Assembly (NCBI RefSeq): GCF_003725535.1
Contig: NZ_RJSF01000005.1
Span: 62,001-126,000 of the forward strand
Reading direction: 5' to 3'
DNA: 64,000 nt
From: Nocardioides pocheonensis
GTDB taxonomy: Bacteria; Actinomycetota; Actinomycetes; Propionibacteriales; Nocardioidaceae
The stretch's first letter is position 1. Every line of letters begins with the position of its first letter. The position numbers and the translations under genes were made by a program. Below, piece by piece: positions 42,912-51,303 of this stretch. The notes under the pieces are model-generated. The model saw only the letters and a list, made by a program, of their open reading frames with translations, was not told the DNA's origin and made no database searches.

Positions 42912-44096
42912 CTACGCCGACGGCCAGCCGCAGTACGCCTCGGCCAGGTACGCCGACCCGGCTCGCGACGTCACCACCGAGTCGAGCTCCCCGATCTGGC
43001 GACGCGCGTCGAAGGCGCTGGCGTCCGGCAGGGAGTGCAGCATCGTGGTCATCCAGTAGGAGAAGTGCTGCGACTTCCAGACCCGCGCCAACGCCCGGTC
43101 GGTGTAGTCGTCGAGCACCGTCGGGTCGTCCTTGCGGATCGCGAGCTCGAGCTGCTCGGCGAGCAGGCGGACGTCGGCGAGGGCGAGGTTGAGCCCCTTC
43201 GCGCCCGTCGGCGGGACCGTGTGCGCGGCGTCCCCGGCCAGGAGCAGGTTGCCGTGCCGCATCGGCTCGCACACGTAGCTGCGGAACGGCAGCACGGTCT
43301 TCGAGGTGATCGGCCCCTCCTGGAGGGTGTAGCCGTTCGCGCCGACCCGCGCCTGGAGCTCCTCCCAGATCCGGTCGTCGGACCAGTCGGCGACGTCCTC
43401 GGTGGGGTCGCACTGGAAGTACATCCGTTGCACGGTGTCGGTGCGCTGGCTGATCAGGGCGAACCCGCGGTCGGAGTGGTTGTAGATCAGCTCCGGAGCG
43501 CTCGGCGGCGCGTCGCACAGGATCCCGAACCAGGCGAACGGGTACTCGCGGAAGTGGTCGCGCCGGTCGGTGATCTGCTGCCGGCAGATGCTGCGCGAGC
43601 CGTCCGCGCCGACGAGGTAGTGGCAGCGCACCTCCTGCGCGACGCCGTCGGCATCGGTGAACAGGATCCCCGGCCGGTCCGACGTGACGTCGACGACCCG
43701 GGTGTCGCTGATCCCGAACCGGACGTCACCGCCGTCGCGCTCCCGCGCCGCGGCGAGGTCGATGAAGACGTCGGTCTGCGGGTAGAGCCAGACCGAGGCT
43801 CCGGCGAGAGAGGGGAAGTCGATGCGGTGACCGCTGCCGCCGAACGCGAGGTCGATGCCGCGGTGCTCGTGCCCCTCCCGCAGCGCTCGGTCGGACACCC
43901 CGCTGTCGACGAGGAGCCGGACGCTGTCGTGCTCCAGGATCCCGGCACGCACGGTCTGCTCGATCTCGTGGCGGGTGCGGTTGTCCACGACGACGGAGTC
44001 GACACCGGCACGGTGCAGGAGGTGGGAGAGCATCAGGCCGGCGGGACCGCCACCGACGATGCCGACGGTGGTCCGGGTCAGAACGGGTTCGGGCAT
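42912..44096 (-). CDS. pobA: 4-hydroxybenzoate 3-monooxygenase
   Basis: 394-aa FAD monooxygenase that converts 4-hydroxybenzoate to protocatechuate. The FAD motif is VGIVGGGPAGLMLSHLLHRA, the second flavin motif HYLVGADGSRSICRQQI, and NLLLAGDAAHTVPPTGAKGL is the third with the GD motif. RTRHEIEQTVRAGILEHDSV and SVWLYPQTDVFIDLAAARER match PobA. ATG 44096 is used. It is last in an apparent pobR-like/pca arrangement, with an IclR-type palindrome 42-60 bp upstream. It supplies the pca genes. Confidence 0.95.
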   Translation of the reverse strand: MPEPVLTRTTVGIVGGGPAGLMLSHLLHRAGVDSVVVDNRTRHEIEQTVRAGILEHDSVRLLVDSGVSDRALREGHEHRGIDLAFGGSGHRIDFPSLAGASVWLYPQTDVFIDLAAARERDGGDVRFGISDTRVVDVTSDRPGILFTDADGVAQEVRCHYLVGADGSRSICRQQITDRRDHFREYPFAWFGILCDAPPSAPELIYNHSDRGFALISQRTDTVQRMYFQCDPTEDVADWSDDRIWEELQARVGANGYTLQEGPITSKTVLPFRSYVCEPMRHGNLLLAGDAAHTVPPTGAKGLNLALADVRLLAEQLELAIRKDDPTVLDDYTDRALARVWKSQHFSYWMTTMLHSLPDASAFDARRQIGELDSVVTSRAGSAYLAEAYCGWPSA

Positions 44097-44137
44097 GGCG
44101 AAAGTGCAGCGGATGACTGCTCGCCGATCGAGCCGGT

Positions 44138-44156
44138 CCTTCCACTGAGTGGAAGG
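44138..44156. promoter_or_regulatory. IclR-type operator upstream of pobA
   Basis: CCTTCCACT-G-AGTGGAAGG is a perfect 9-bp inverted repeat with a single central base. It lies 42 bp upstream of pobA, close to the end of the iclR gene. A matching copy (TTCCGCTGAGTGGAA) lies upstream of pcaH, which suggests both are bound by the same IclR protein. Confidence 0.75.
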
Positions 44157-44160
44157 TCGG

Positions 44161-44922
44161 TCAACGTCTCTCGGCGGAGAGGCTGCGGCCGATGCCCTGG
44201 GCCGCGACCTGCAGGGCAGCGATCAACCGGGGGCGGTCGCGCCTGAGGCTCGCGACCACGATGCCGAGCGCTGCGACGACGCGGCCGTCCGCGGACCTGA
44301 TCGGGACCGCGACCGAGCACGCGCCGAGGCTCATCTCCTCGTGGGTCTGCGCGTAGCCCAGGCGCTGGACCTGGCGCAGCTCGGCGACGAGCCGGCCGGG
44401 CTGGGTGATCGTGTACGACGTGAACCGGGTGAGGTTGCCGAGCACCTGCTCGCGCACGGCGTCCGGCGCGTAGGCCAGCAGCACCTTGCCGACGCCGGTC
44501 GCGTGCAGCGGCAGCCGGGAGCCGATCTGGCTGACGACCGGCACCGAGGCGTGGCCGGAGAGGCGGTCGACGTACAGCACCTCGGCGCCGTCCCTGACCC
44601 CCAGGTGCACCGTGGCCAGGGTGGCCGCGTAGATGTCGTGCAGGAACGGCGAGGCGACCTGACGCAGGTCGGCCTGCACCGGCGCGAGCAACCCGAGGTC
44701 CCACATCCGGCGGCCGACGACGTACTCGCCCGACCCTCGGCGCACCAGGGCGCCCCCGGACACCAGCTCGGCGGCGAGCCGGTGCACGGTCGGCAGCGGG
44801 AGGCCGGAGCGCCGGGCGAGCTCGCTGAGCGTCAGGGAGCGGTGCTCGGCGTCGAAGGAGCCGAGGATCGCGAGCACCCGCGAAGTCACGCTCGCGCCCG
44901 GCGCCGAGGTGTTGCCTGCCAT
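44161..44922 (-). CDS. IclR-family regulator of protocatechuate genes
   Basis: 253-aa regulator. N-terminal winged helix: TSRVLAILGSFDAEHRSLTL, SELARRSGLPLPTVHRLAAE, LVSGGALVRRGSGEYVV. C-terminal effector domain: LATVHLGVRDGAEVLYVDRL, GSRLPLHATGVGKVLLAYAP and CSVAVPIRSADGRVVAALGI, typical of PcaU/PcaR/PobR relatives. ATG 44922 is preceded by GGAGG. It diverges from pcaHG and is read towards pobA. Two palindromes of identical shape flank it, and control of both the pca and pobA genes is likely, with protocatechuate or an intermediate as effector (inference). Confidence 0.92.
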   Translation of the reverse strand: MAGNTSAPGASVTSRVLAILGSFDAEHRSLTLSELARRSGLPLPTVHRLAAELVSGGALVRRGSGEYVVGRRMWDLGLLAPVQADLRQVASPFLHDIYAATLATVHLGVRDGAEVLYVDRLSGHASVPVVSQIGSRLPLHATGVGKVLLAYAPDAVREQVLGNLTRFTSYTITQPGRLVAELRQVQRLGYAQTHEEMSLGACSVAVPIRSADGRVVAALGIVVASLRRDRPRLIAALQVAAQGIGRSLSAERR

Positions 44923-44930
44923 CGCCCTCC

Positions 44931-44945
44931 TTCCGCTGAGTGGAA
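44931..44945. promoter_or_regulatory. IclR-type operator upstream of pcaH
   Basis: TTCCGCTGAGTGGAA shares all but one base of the core of the pobA-side palindrome (TTCC(A/G)CTGAGTGGAA). It lies 9 bp from the iclR start and 45 bp upstream of pcaH, so one site could serve both divergent genes. Confidence 0.72.
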
Positions 44946-44989
44946 GCGTAGCGTCGCTCGTCGACTCTCGTCCCTCTACCGTCCAGCCC

Positions 44990-45802
44990 ATGACCAGCAC
45001 CCTGACCCCGGCGCAGGCGAGTCCGGAGACGAGCTCCGACGCCGCCGCCGCCTCGCAGCAGGAGATCACCGGGGAGATCGACGCGATCTCGGCCGAGTAC
45101 GCCGCCACGGCGACCGTGCCGGAGACGATGCCGCGCCTGGACTACCCCCCTTACCGCAGCAGCATCCTGCGCCACCCCACGAAGGACCCGCACCACGCGG
45201 ACCCCGAGACCGTCGAGCTGTTCGCGCCCGTCTTCGGGCACCAGGACGTGGACGCTCTCGAGGCCGACCTGACCATCGCGCACCGCGGCGAGCCGGTGGG
45301 CGAGCGGATCATCGTCACCGGGCGGGTCCTCGACGGCGACGGCCGGCCGGTGGCGCACCAGCTCGTGGAGATCTGGCAGGCCAACGCGGCGGGGCGCTAC
45401 ATCCACAAGCGCGACCAGCACCCCGCGCCGATCGACCCCAACTTCACGGGCGTCGGCCGCTGCCTCACCGACGCCGACGGCACCTACCGGTTCACCACGA
45501 TCAAGCCCGGCCCCTATCCCTGGCGGAACCACTTCAACGCCTGGCGGCCCGCGCACATCCACTTCTCGCTGTTCGGCACCGACTTCACCCAGCGGATGAT
45601 CACCCAGATGTACTTCCCGGGTGACCCGCTCTTCGCCCTCGACCCGATCTACCAGTCGATCGTCGACCCGCGCGCCCGCGAGCGGCTGGTCGCGGCGTAC
45701 GACCACGACGTCACCGAGCACGAGTGGAGCACCGGCTACCGGTGGGACGTCGTGCTGACCGGCTCGCAACGCACCTGGATGGAACCGGAGACCACGGCAT
45801 GA
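44990..45802 (+). CDS. pcaH: Protocatechuate 3,4-dioxygenase beta subunit
   Basis: 270-aa non-haem Fe(III) dioxygenase subunit that cleaves protocatechuate to beta-carboxy-cis,cis-muconate. The iron site is visible as GTYRFTTIKPGPYPWRNHFN and WRPAHIHFSLFGTDFTQRMI, giving Tyr and the two His ligands. ATG 44990 begins MTSTLTPAQA; the frame extends upstream without support. No ribosome-binding site precedes it, but TACCGT (44977-44982) ends 7 nt upstream, so a leaderless transcript is possible. ATGA overlap couples it to pcaG. Confidence 0.95.
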   Translation: MTSTLTPAQASPETSSDAAAASQQEITGEIDAISAEYAATATVPETMPRLDYPPYRSSILRHPTKDPHHADPETVELFAPVFGHQDVDALEADLTIAHRGEPVGERIIVTGRVLDGDGRPVAHQLVEIWQANAAGRYIHKRDQHPAPIDPNFTGVGRCLTDADGTYRFTTIKPGPYPWRNHFNAWRPAHIHFSLFGTDFTQRMITQMYFPGDPLFALDPIYQSIVDPRARERLVAAYDHDVTEHEWSTGYRWDVVLTGSQRTWMEPETTA

Positions 45803-46365
45803 CCCAGTCCCCCACCCTCCCGCCGACTCCCGGGCAGACCGTCGGGCCGTTCTACGGCTTCGCCCTCCCGTACGCCGGCGGCAACGAGCTGGTCCCGCCG
45901 GGGAGGCCCGACGCGATCCGGCTCCGCGGCACCGTGCGCGACGGCAGGGGCGATCCCGTGCCCGACGCGTTGATCGAGGTCTGGCAGGCCGACGAGCAGG
46001 GGCGGATCTCCCGCGAGCCCGGCTCGCTGCAGCGCGACGGCTTCACCTTCACCGGGTGGGGCCGCACCTCGGTCGACCGGACCGGGGAGTACTCGTTCAC
46101 CACCGTCGTGCCGGGACCGACCGAGGGTGCCGCGCCGTTCTTCGCGATCACCGTCTTCGCGCGGGGCCTGCTGAACCGGCTGTTCACCCGCGCCTACGTC
46201 CCCGACCACCCGCTGCTCGAGAGCGACCGGCTGCTGGCCTCGGTGCCGGCCGACCGGCGGGGGTCCCTGGTCGCACGCCGCGACGCCACCGGGCTGGTGT
46301 TCGACATCCGCCTGCAGGGCGAGGGCGAGACCGTCTTCCTCTCCTATCCGGGGCACGATGGCTGA
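45799..46365 (+). CDS. pcaG: Protocatechuate 3,4-dioxygenase alpha subunit
   Basis: 188-aa partner of PcaH with the same fold but without iron ligands. QTVGPFYGFALPYAGGNELV is the typical start, and LIEVWQADEQGRISREPGSL and GRTSVDRTGEYSFTTVVPGP align with PcaH strands. ATG 45799 overlaps the pcaH stop. Its end overlaps the pcaB start by 8 bp. Confidence 0.95.
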   Translation: MTQSPTLPPTPGQTVGPFYGFALPYAGGNELVPPGRPDAIRLRGTVRDGRGDPVPDALIEVWQADEQGRISREPGSLQRDGFTFTGWGRTSVDRTGEYSFTTVVPGPTEGAAPFFAITVFARGLLNRLFTRAYVPDHPLLESDRLLASVPADRRGSLVARRDATGLVFDIRLQGEGETVFLSYPGHDG

Positions 46366-47584
46366 CCTCTTCTGGCCCGGCGACGAGCGCGCCGGAGAGC
46401 TGTTCGGCCAGGGCGCGTTCCTGGCCGCGATGGTGCGCGTCGAGTCCGCGTGGCTCGGCGCGCTGGTCACGGCCGGCATCGCGCCGACCCGGGCGCGCGC
46501 GGACCTCGACACCGTGGTCGGTCCGGCCGACCTCGCGGGGATCAGCGCGGCCGCGGAGTCCGGTGGCAACCCGGTGATCGCACTCGTCGACCTCCTGCGG
46601 ACACGGGGCGGCGACGCCGAGGCCGCGTCCTGGATCCACCGCGGCCTCACCAGCCAGGACGTGGTCGACACCGCGCTGATGCTCTGTGCGCGCGACGCAG
46701 TGGGCAGCGTGCTCGCCGAGTGCGACCAGCAGGCGGAGCGCCTGGCCCACCTGGCCGACCTGCACCGCGGCACCGTGATGGCCGGCCGCACCCTGACCCA
46801 GCACGCTGTCCCGATCACGTTCGGCCTGAAGGTCGCGCGCTGGCTCGAGGGCCTGCTCGACGCGCGCGAGCAGCTGGCCGGCGTACGGCTTCCGGCGCAG
46901 CTCGGTGGCGCAGTCGGCACCCTCGCGGCAACGGTCGAGCTCGCCCGGCTCGGTGACGTGGCGGAGCCGGCGAAGGCCGCCCGCTCGGTCACGTCCGAGG
47001 CCGCCGCCGCGCTCGGCCTCGACGACGCACTCCCCTGGCACACCAACCGGAGCCCGGTCACCCGGCTGGCCGATGCGCTCGTCGCGACCACCGACGCGTA
47101 CGGCCGGATCGCCAACGACGTGCTGGTCCTCGCCCGGCCGGAGATCGGCGAGGTCGCCGAGGCGGCCGGCCGCGGCGGCTCGTCGACGATGCCGCACAAG
47201 GCCAACCCGATCCTCTCCGTGCTCGTACGCCGGGCCGCACTCGCCGCGCCCGCGCTCGCCGCGCAGCTGCACCTCGCCGCGGCCGAGTCGGTCGACGAGC
47301 GTGCCGACGGCGGGTGGCACGTCGAGTGGTCGGCGCTGTCGACCCTGGCCCGCCGCGCGGTCGTCGCCGCCTCGCAGACCACCGAGCTCCTCGAGGGCCT
47401 GCGCGTCGACCGCGACCGGATGGCTGCGAACGCCCAGGCGGCCGCGAGCAGCCTGCTCGCCGAGCAGGCCTCGATCGCGGCGCAGGCCGCCGACGGACCT
47501 GCCGAGCGACTTGCCGACTACCTCGGCGCGAGCGAGCAGCTCGTCGACGCCGTGCTCGCCCGCTACCACGGAGGAACCCGATGA
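46358..47584 (+). CDS. pcaB: 3-carboxy-cis,cis-muconate cycloisomerase
   Basis: 408-aa member of the fumarase/aspartase superfamily, converting beta-carboxymuconate to gamma-carboxymuconolactone. The superfamily signature is GGSSTMPHKANPILSVLVRR, and IHRGLTSQDVVDTALMLCAR and LAGRTLTQHAVPITFGLKVA (first residues approximate) carry the conserved Ser/His blocks. GGWHVEWSALSTLARRAVV is typical of PcaB. ATG 46358 overlaps pcaG, and the stop overlaps the pcaL start. Confidence 0.95.
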   Translation: MADLFWPGDERAGELFGQGAFLAAMVRVESAWLGALVTAGIAPTRARADLDTVVGPADLAGISAAAESGGNPVIALVDLLRTRGGDAEAASWIHRGLTSQDVVDTALMLCARDAVGSVLAECDQQAERLAHLADLHRGTVMAGRTLTQHAVPITFGLKVARWLEGLLDAREQLAGVRLPAQLGGAVGTLAATVELARLGDVAEPAKAARSVTSEAAAALGLDDALPWHTNRSPVTRLADALVATTDAYGRIANDVLVLARPEIGEVAEAAGRGGSSTMPHKANPILSVLVRRAALAAPALAAQLHLAAAESVDERADGGWHVEWSALSTLARRAVVAASQTTELLEGLRVDRDRMAANAQAAASSLLAEQASIAAQAADGPAERLADYLGASEQLVDAVLARYHGGTR

Positions 47585-48768
47585 CCGTGCCCACCGTCGT
47601 CGGCACCCAGCTCGCGGGTCGCACCGACCTTCCGCTCCTGCTGTGCGGTCCCTCGCTCGGGACCTCCGTCAGCGCGCTCTGGTCGGACGCAGCACAGCTC
47701 CTGGCCGACGACTTCCACGTCGTCGGCTGGGACCTGCCCGGTCACGGGGCCAGCCCGACGACGGACGAGCCGTTCACCATGGCCGAGCTCGCCGCGGCCG
47801 TCCTCGGCCTCGGGGACAAGACCCTGGCCGAGCGGGGCGAGCCCGCAGGCACGTTCGCCTACGCGGGCGACTCCCTCGGTGGTGCCGTCGGCCTCCAGCT
47901 CCTGCTCGACGCGCCGGGCCGGGTCGGCAGCGCGGTGCTGATCTCGACGGGGGCGAAGATCGGAGAGGCCGAGGGGTGGACCGAGCGTGCCGAGCTCGTC
48001 CGCAGCTCCGGCACGCCGGTGATGGTCGCCGGGTCGAGCCAGCGGTGGTTCGCGCCGGGCTTCATCGAGCGGGAGCCGGCGGTGGCAGCACGCCTCCTGC
48101 ACTCGCTCCAGGACGCGGACCGGTTCGGCTACGCGCGGGCCTGCGAGGCGCTCGCCGGCTTCGACGCACGTGCGCGGCTGCACGAGATCACCACGCCGGT
48201 GCTCGCCGTCACGGGCGAGCACGACGGCGTCGCGACCCCCACGATGGCGGGCGCGATCGCGACCGGCGTACAAGCGGGGCGGGCGGTGGTCCTGCCCGAC
48301 GTGGCGCACCTCGCGCCGGCCGAGGCACCGGCCGACGTGGCCGCCCTGGTGCGCGGGCACGCGCGCACCGCCCTCACGCTGCACGACGTGCGCGCCGCGG
48401 GCACGAAGGTGCGCCGCGAGGTGCTCGGCGACGCCCACGTCGACCGGGCGGAAGCCGGCACGAGCGCGTTCACCCGCGACTTCCAGGAGCTGATCACGGA
48501 GTACGCCTGGGGCAGCATCTGGACCCGCCCGGGCCTCGACCGCCGCAGCCGGTCGCTGATCACGCTCACCGCCCTCGTGGCCCGGGGCCACCACGAGGAG
48601 CTCGCCATGCACCTGCGTGCAGCGAAGACCAACGGCCTCACCGACGACGAGATCAAGGAGCTGTTGTTGCAGACCGCCATCTACTGCGGGGTGCCCGACG
48701 CGAACACCGCGTTCCGGATCGCCCAGCAGGTGCTCGACGCCACCCCCACCGAGGAGGACGGCCGGTGA
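47581..48768 (+). CDS. pcaL: Fused 3-oxoadipate enol-lactonase/4-carboxymuconolactone decarboxylase
   Basis: 395-aa two-domain enzyme. Residues about 1-262 are an alpha/beta hydrolase (PcaD) with the nucleophile motif TFAYAGDSLGGAVGLQLLLD and a C-terminal His in LPDVAHLAPAEAPADVAALV. Residues about 270-395 are a PcaC decarboxylase (RRSRSLITLTALVARGHHEE, LAMHLRAAKTNGLTDDEIKE, AIYCGVPDANTAFRIAQQV). It performs two successive steps in one chain, as in several actinobacteria. ATG 47581 overlaps pcaB. Confidence 0.95.
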   Translation: MTVPTVVGTQLAGRTDLPLLLCGPSLGTSVSALWSDAAQLLADDFHVVGWDLPGHGASPTTDEPFTMAELAAAVLGLGDKTLAERGEPAGTFAYAGDSLGGAVGLQLLLDAPGRVGSAVLISTGAKIGEAEGWTERAELVRSSGTPVMVAGSSQRWFAPGFIEREPAVAARLLHSLQDADRFGYARACEALAGFDARARLHEITTPVLAVTGEHDGVATPTMAGAIATGVQAGRAVVLPDVAHLAPAEAPADVAALVRGHARTALTLHDVRAAGTKVRREVLGDAHVDRAEAGTSAFTRDFQELITEYAWGSIWTRPGLDRRSRSLITLTALVARGHHEELAMHLRAAKTNGLTDDEIKELLLQTAIYCGVPDANTAFRIAQQVLDATPTEEDGR

Positions 48769-49937
48769 GCAGCTCCTTCGTGTACGACGCGGTCCGCACG
48801 CCGTTCGGCCGGTTCGGCGGCGGCCTCGCCGACGTGCGTCCGGACGACCTCGCCGCAACCGCGCTGTCGGCGCTGACGACGCGCACGCCCGGACTCGTGC
48901 CGGACGAGATCGTGCTGGGCAACGCCAACGGTGCCGGGGAGGACAACCGCAACGTCGCCCGGATGGCGTTGCTGCTGGCCGGCTACCCGGTCACGGTGCC
49001 GGGCAGCACGGTCAACCGGCTCTGCGGCTCGAGCCTGGACGCCGCGATGGTGGCGTCGCGGGCCATCGAGTGCGGCGACGCCTCGGTGGTCGTGGCCGGT
49101 GGTGTCGAGTCGATGACCCGCGCACCCTGGGTGCTGCCCAAGCCCGACCGTGCCTTCCCGGCACGCGACGTCACCGCCGTCTCCACCACCCTGGGCTGGC
49201 GCCTGGTCAACCCGAGGATGCCGGCGGAGTGGACGGTCTCGCTCGGCGAGGCCAACGAGCAGCTCGCCGGCGAGCTCGACATCCCGCGAGACCGGCAGGA
49301 CGAGTTCGCGGCCCGCTCGCACCAGCGCGCGCACGCCGCCTGGGAGGCGGGGTTCTACGACGACCTGGTGATCCCGGTGCCGGGCACGGACCTGGTCCGC
49401 GACGAGGGCATCCGCGCCGAGTCGACCCCCGCGACGCTGGCCGGTCTTAAACCGTCGTTCCGTCCCGACGGGACGATCACCGCCGGCAACGCCTCCCCGC
49501 TCAACGACGGCGCGTCCGCCGTACTCCTGGGCTCGCCCGAGGCTGTCGACCTGCTCGGCCGCGACCCGGTCGCGCGCATCGCCGGTCGCGGTGCATCGGC
49601 ACTGGAGCCGCAGCGGTTCGGCTACGCCCCGGTCGAGGCGGCCAACCTGGCCCTGAAGCGGGCCGGCATCGGCTGGGCCGACGTCGGCGCGGTCGAGCTC
49701 AACGAGGCGTTCGCGGTGCAGTCGCTGGCCTGCGTCGACGCGTGGGGCATCGACCCGGAGATCGTGAACACCCGCGGCGGTGCGATCGCGATCGGACACC
49801 CCCTGGGCGCGTCGGGAGGCCGCATCCTCGGCACGCTGGCGAAGGTGCTGCGCGAGGACGGGCACCGGTGGGGCGTCGCGGCGATCTGCATCGGGGTCGG
49901 CCAGGGCCTGGCCGTCGTCCTGGAGAACACGGCATGA
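48765..49937 (+). CDS. pcaF: Acetyl-CoA acyltransferase, beta-ketoadipyl-CoA thiolase
   Basis: 390-aa thiolase that splits 3-oxoadipyl-CoA to succinyl-CoA and acetyl-CoA. The nucleophile Cys is in GSTVNRLCGSSLDAAMVASR, and the other catalytic blocks are NEAFAVQSLACVDAWG and GGAIAIGHPLGASGGRILGT (His) and CIGVGQGLAVVLENTA (Cys). GTG 48765 is used: it overlaps the pcaL stop as GTGA and starts VSSSFVYDAVRTPFG. Downstream overlap couples it to pcaI. Confidence 0.95.
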   Translation: MSSSFVYDAVRTPFGRFGGGLADVRPDDLAATALSALTTRTPGLVPDEIVLGNANGAGEDNRNVARMALLLAGYPVTVPGSTVNRLCGSSLDAAMVASRAIECGDASVVVAGGVESMTRAPWVLPKPDRAFPARDVTAVSTTLGWRLVNPRMPAEWTVSLGEANEQLAGELDIPRDRQDEFAARSHQRAHAAWEAGFYDDLVIPVPGTDLVRDEGIRAESTPATLAGLKPSFRPDGTITAGNASPLNDGASAVLLGSPEAVDLLGRDPVARIAGRGASALEPQRFGYAPVEAANLALKRAGIGWADVGAVELNEAFAVQSLACVDAWGIDPEIVNTRGGAIAIGHPLGASGGRILGTLAKVLREDGHRWGVAAICIGVGQGLAVVLENTA

Positions 49938-50629
49938 CCGAGATCGCATCTGACCCGGACGCCGCGCTCAAGGGCGTCGCGGACGGAGCCACGGTCCTCG
50001 TCGGGGGCTTCGGTACGGCGGGCCAGCCGGTGGAGCTGATCGACGCCCTCATCCGCACCGGGGCGCGCGACCTGACCGTGGTGAGCAACAACGCCGGCAA
50101 CGGCGACCACGGGCTCGCCGCCCTCCTCGCCGCCGGGCAGGTGCGCAAGATCGTGTGCTCGTTCCCGCGGCAGAGCGACTCGTGGGTCTTCGACGCGCTC
50201 TACCGCGCCGGCAAGATCGAGCTCGAGGTGGTGCCGCAGGGCAACCTCGCCGAGAGGATCCGCGCCGCCGGAGCCGGCATCGGCGCCTTCTTCTGCCCCA
50301 CCGGCGTCGGCACACCGCTCGCCGAGGGCAAGGAGACCCGGACGATCGACGGGCGCGACTACGTCCTGGAGTACCCGATCCGGGGCGACCTGGCCCTGGT
50401 GAAGGCCCACGTCGCCGACACCCGCGGCAACCTCCTCTACCGCAAGACCGCGCGCAACTTCGGGCCGGTGATGGCCACTGCCGCGACCACGACGGTCGTG
50501 CAGGTCGACCGCCTCGTCGACGCCGGCGCGATCGACCCGGAGGTCGTGGTCACCCCCGGCATCTTCGTCGACCGCGTGGTGGTCTGCCCGGCGTCGACCG
50601 AGCTCGCCGAGGAAGGAGCGGCCGGATGA
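49934..50629 (+). CDS. pcaI: 3-oxoadipate CoA-transferase subunit A
   Basis: 231-aa subunit of the enzyme that moves CoA from succinyl-CoA to 3-oxoadipate. ATVLVGGFGTAGQPVELIDA is the CoA-transferase family start and IGAFFCPTGVGTPLAEGKET and VLEYPIRGDLALVKAHVADT are family blocks. ATG 49934 overlaps the pcaF stop, and its stop overlaps the pcaJ start. Confidence 0.95.
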   Translation: MTEIASDPDAALKGVADGATVLVGGFGTAGQPVELIDALIRTGARDLTVVSNNAGNGDHGLAALLAAGQVRKIVCSFPRQSDSWVFDALYRAGKIELEVVPQGNLAERIRAAGAGIGAFFCPTGVGTPLAEGKETRTIDGRDYVLEYPIRGDLALVKAHVADTRGNLLYRKTARNFGPVMATAATTTVVQVDRLVDAGAIDPEVVVTPGIFVDRVVVCPASTELAEEGAAG

Positions 50630-51291
50630 CGACCGCCACGATCGAGCAGCCCGACCGCGGGCCCCTGACCCGCACCGAGCTGGCTCAGCAGATCGCCGCC
50701 GACATCCCGCCGGGGTCCTACGTGAACCTCGGCATCGGCCAGCCCACCACGGTCGCCGACCACCTCGCGCCGGACAGCGGCGTCGTGCTGCACACCGAGA
50801 ACGGCATGCTCGGCATGGGCCGGGCTGCCCAGGGGGACGAGGTCGACCCCGACCTGGTCAACGCCGGCAAGGTGCCGGTGACCGAGACCCCGGGCGCGGC
50901 GTACTTCCACCACGCCGACTCGTTCGCGATGATGCGCGGCGGCCACCTCGACGTGTGCGTGCTCGGCGCCTTCCAGGTGTCCGGCACCGGCGACCTCGCC
51001 AACTGGCACACCGGCGAGCCGGACGCGATCCCCGCCGTGGGCGGCGCGATGGACCTCGCCATCGGGGCGAAGGACGTGTTCGTGATGATGACGCTCTTCG
51101 ACAAGCAGGGCCGGGCCAAGCTGGTGCCCTCGTGCACCTACCCGCTGACCGGCGTCGGCTGCGTCAGCCGCGTCTACACCGACGTGGCCACCTTCGACCT
51201 CACCCCGGACGGAGTGGTCGTGACCGCCACCTTCGGCACCACCGTCGAGGAGCTCCGGTCACGGCTGGACGTCCCCCTGCTGGCGGGCTGA
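50626..51291 (+). CDS. pcaJ: 3-oxoadipate CoA-transferase subunit B
   Basis: 221-aa partner of PcaI. PGSYVNLGIGQPTTVADHLA and VVLHTENGMLGMGRAAQGDE contain the catalytic Glu in the ENG motif, and GGHLDVCVLGAFQVSGTGDL and GAMDLAIGAKDVFVMMTLFD are conserved. ATG 50626 overlaps pcaI. The stop is 12 bp upstream of the iclR gene that follows. Confidence 0.95.
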   Translation: MTTATIEQPDRGPLTRTELAQQIAADIPPGSYVNLGIGQPTTVADHLAPDSGVVLHTENGMLGMGRAAQGDEVDPDLVNAGKVPVTETPGAAYFHHADSFAMMRGGHLDVCVLGAFQVSGTGDLANWHTGEPDAIPAVGGAMDLAIGAKDVFVMMTLFDKQGRAKLVPSCTYPLTGVGCVSRVYTDVATFDLTPDGVVVTATFGTTVEELRSRLDVPLLAG

Positions 51292-51303
51292 CAGGAGGAC
51301 GGC

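Noticed and set aside
46905-49937. Apparent 1010-residue protein ending in the thiolase
   Set aside because: Residues before the GTG at 48765 read pcaB and pcaL out of frame and are low-complexity Arg/Pro/Ser. The thiolase alone is complete.
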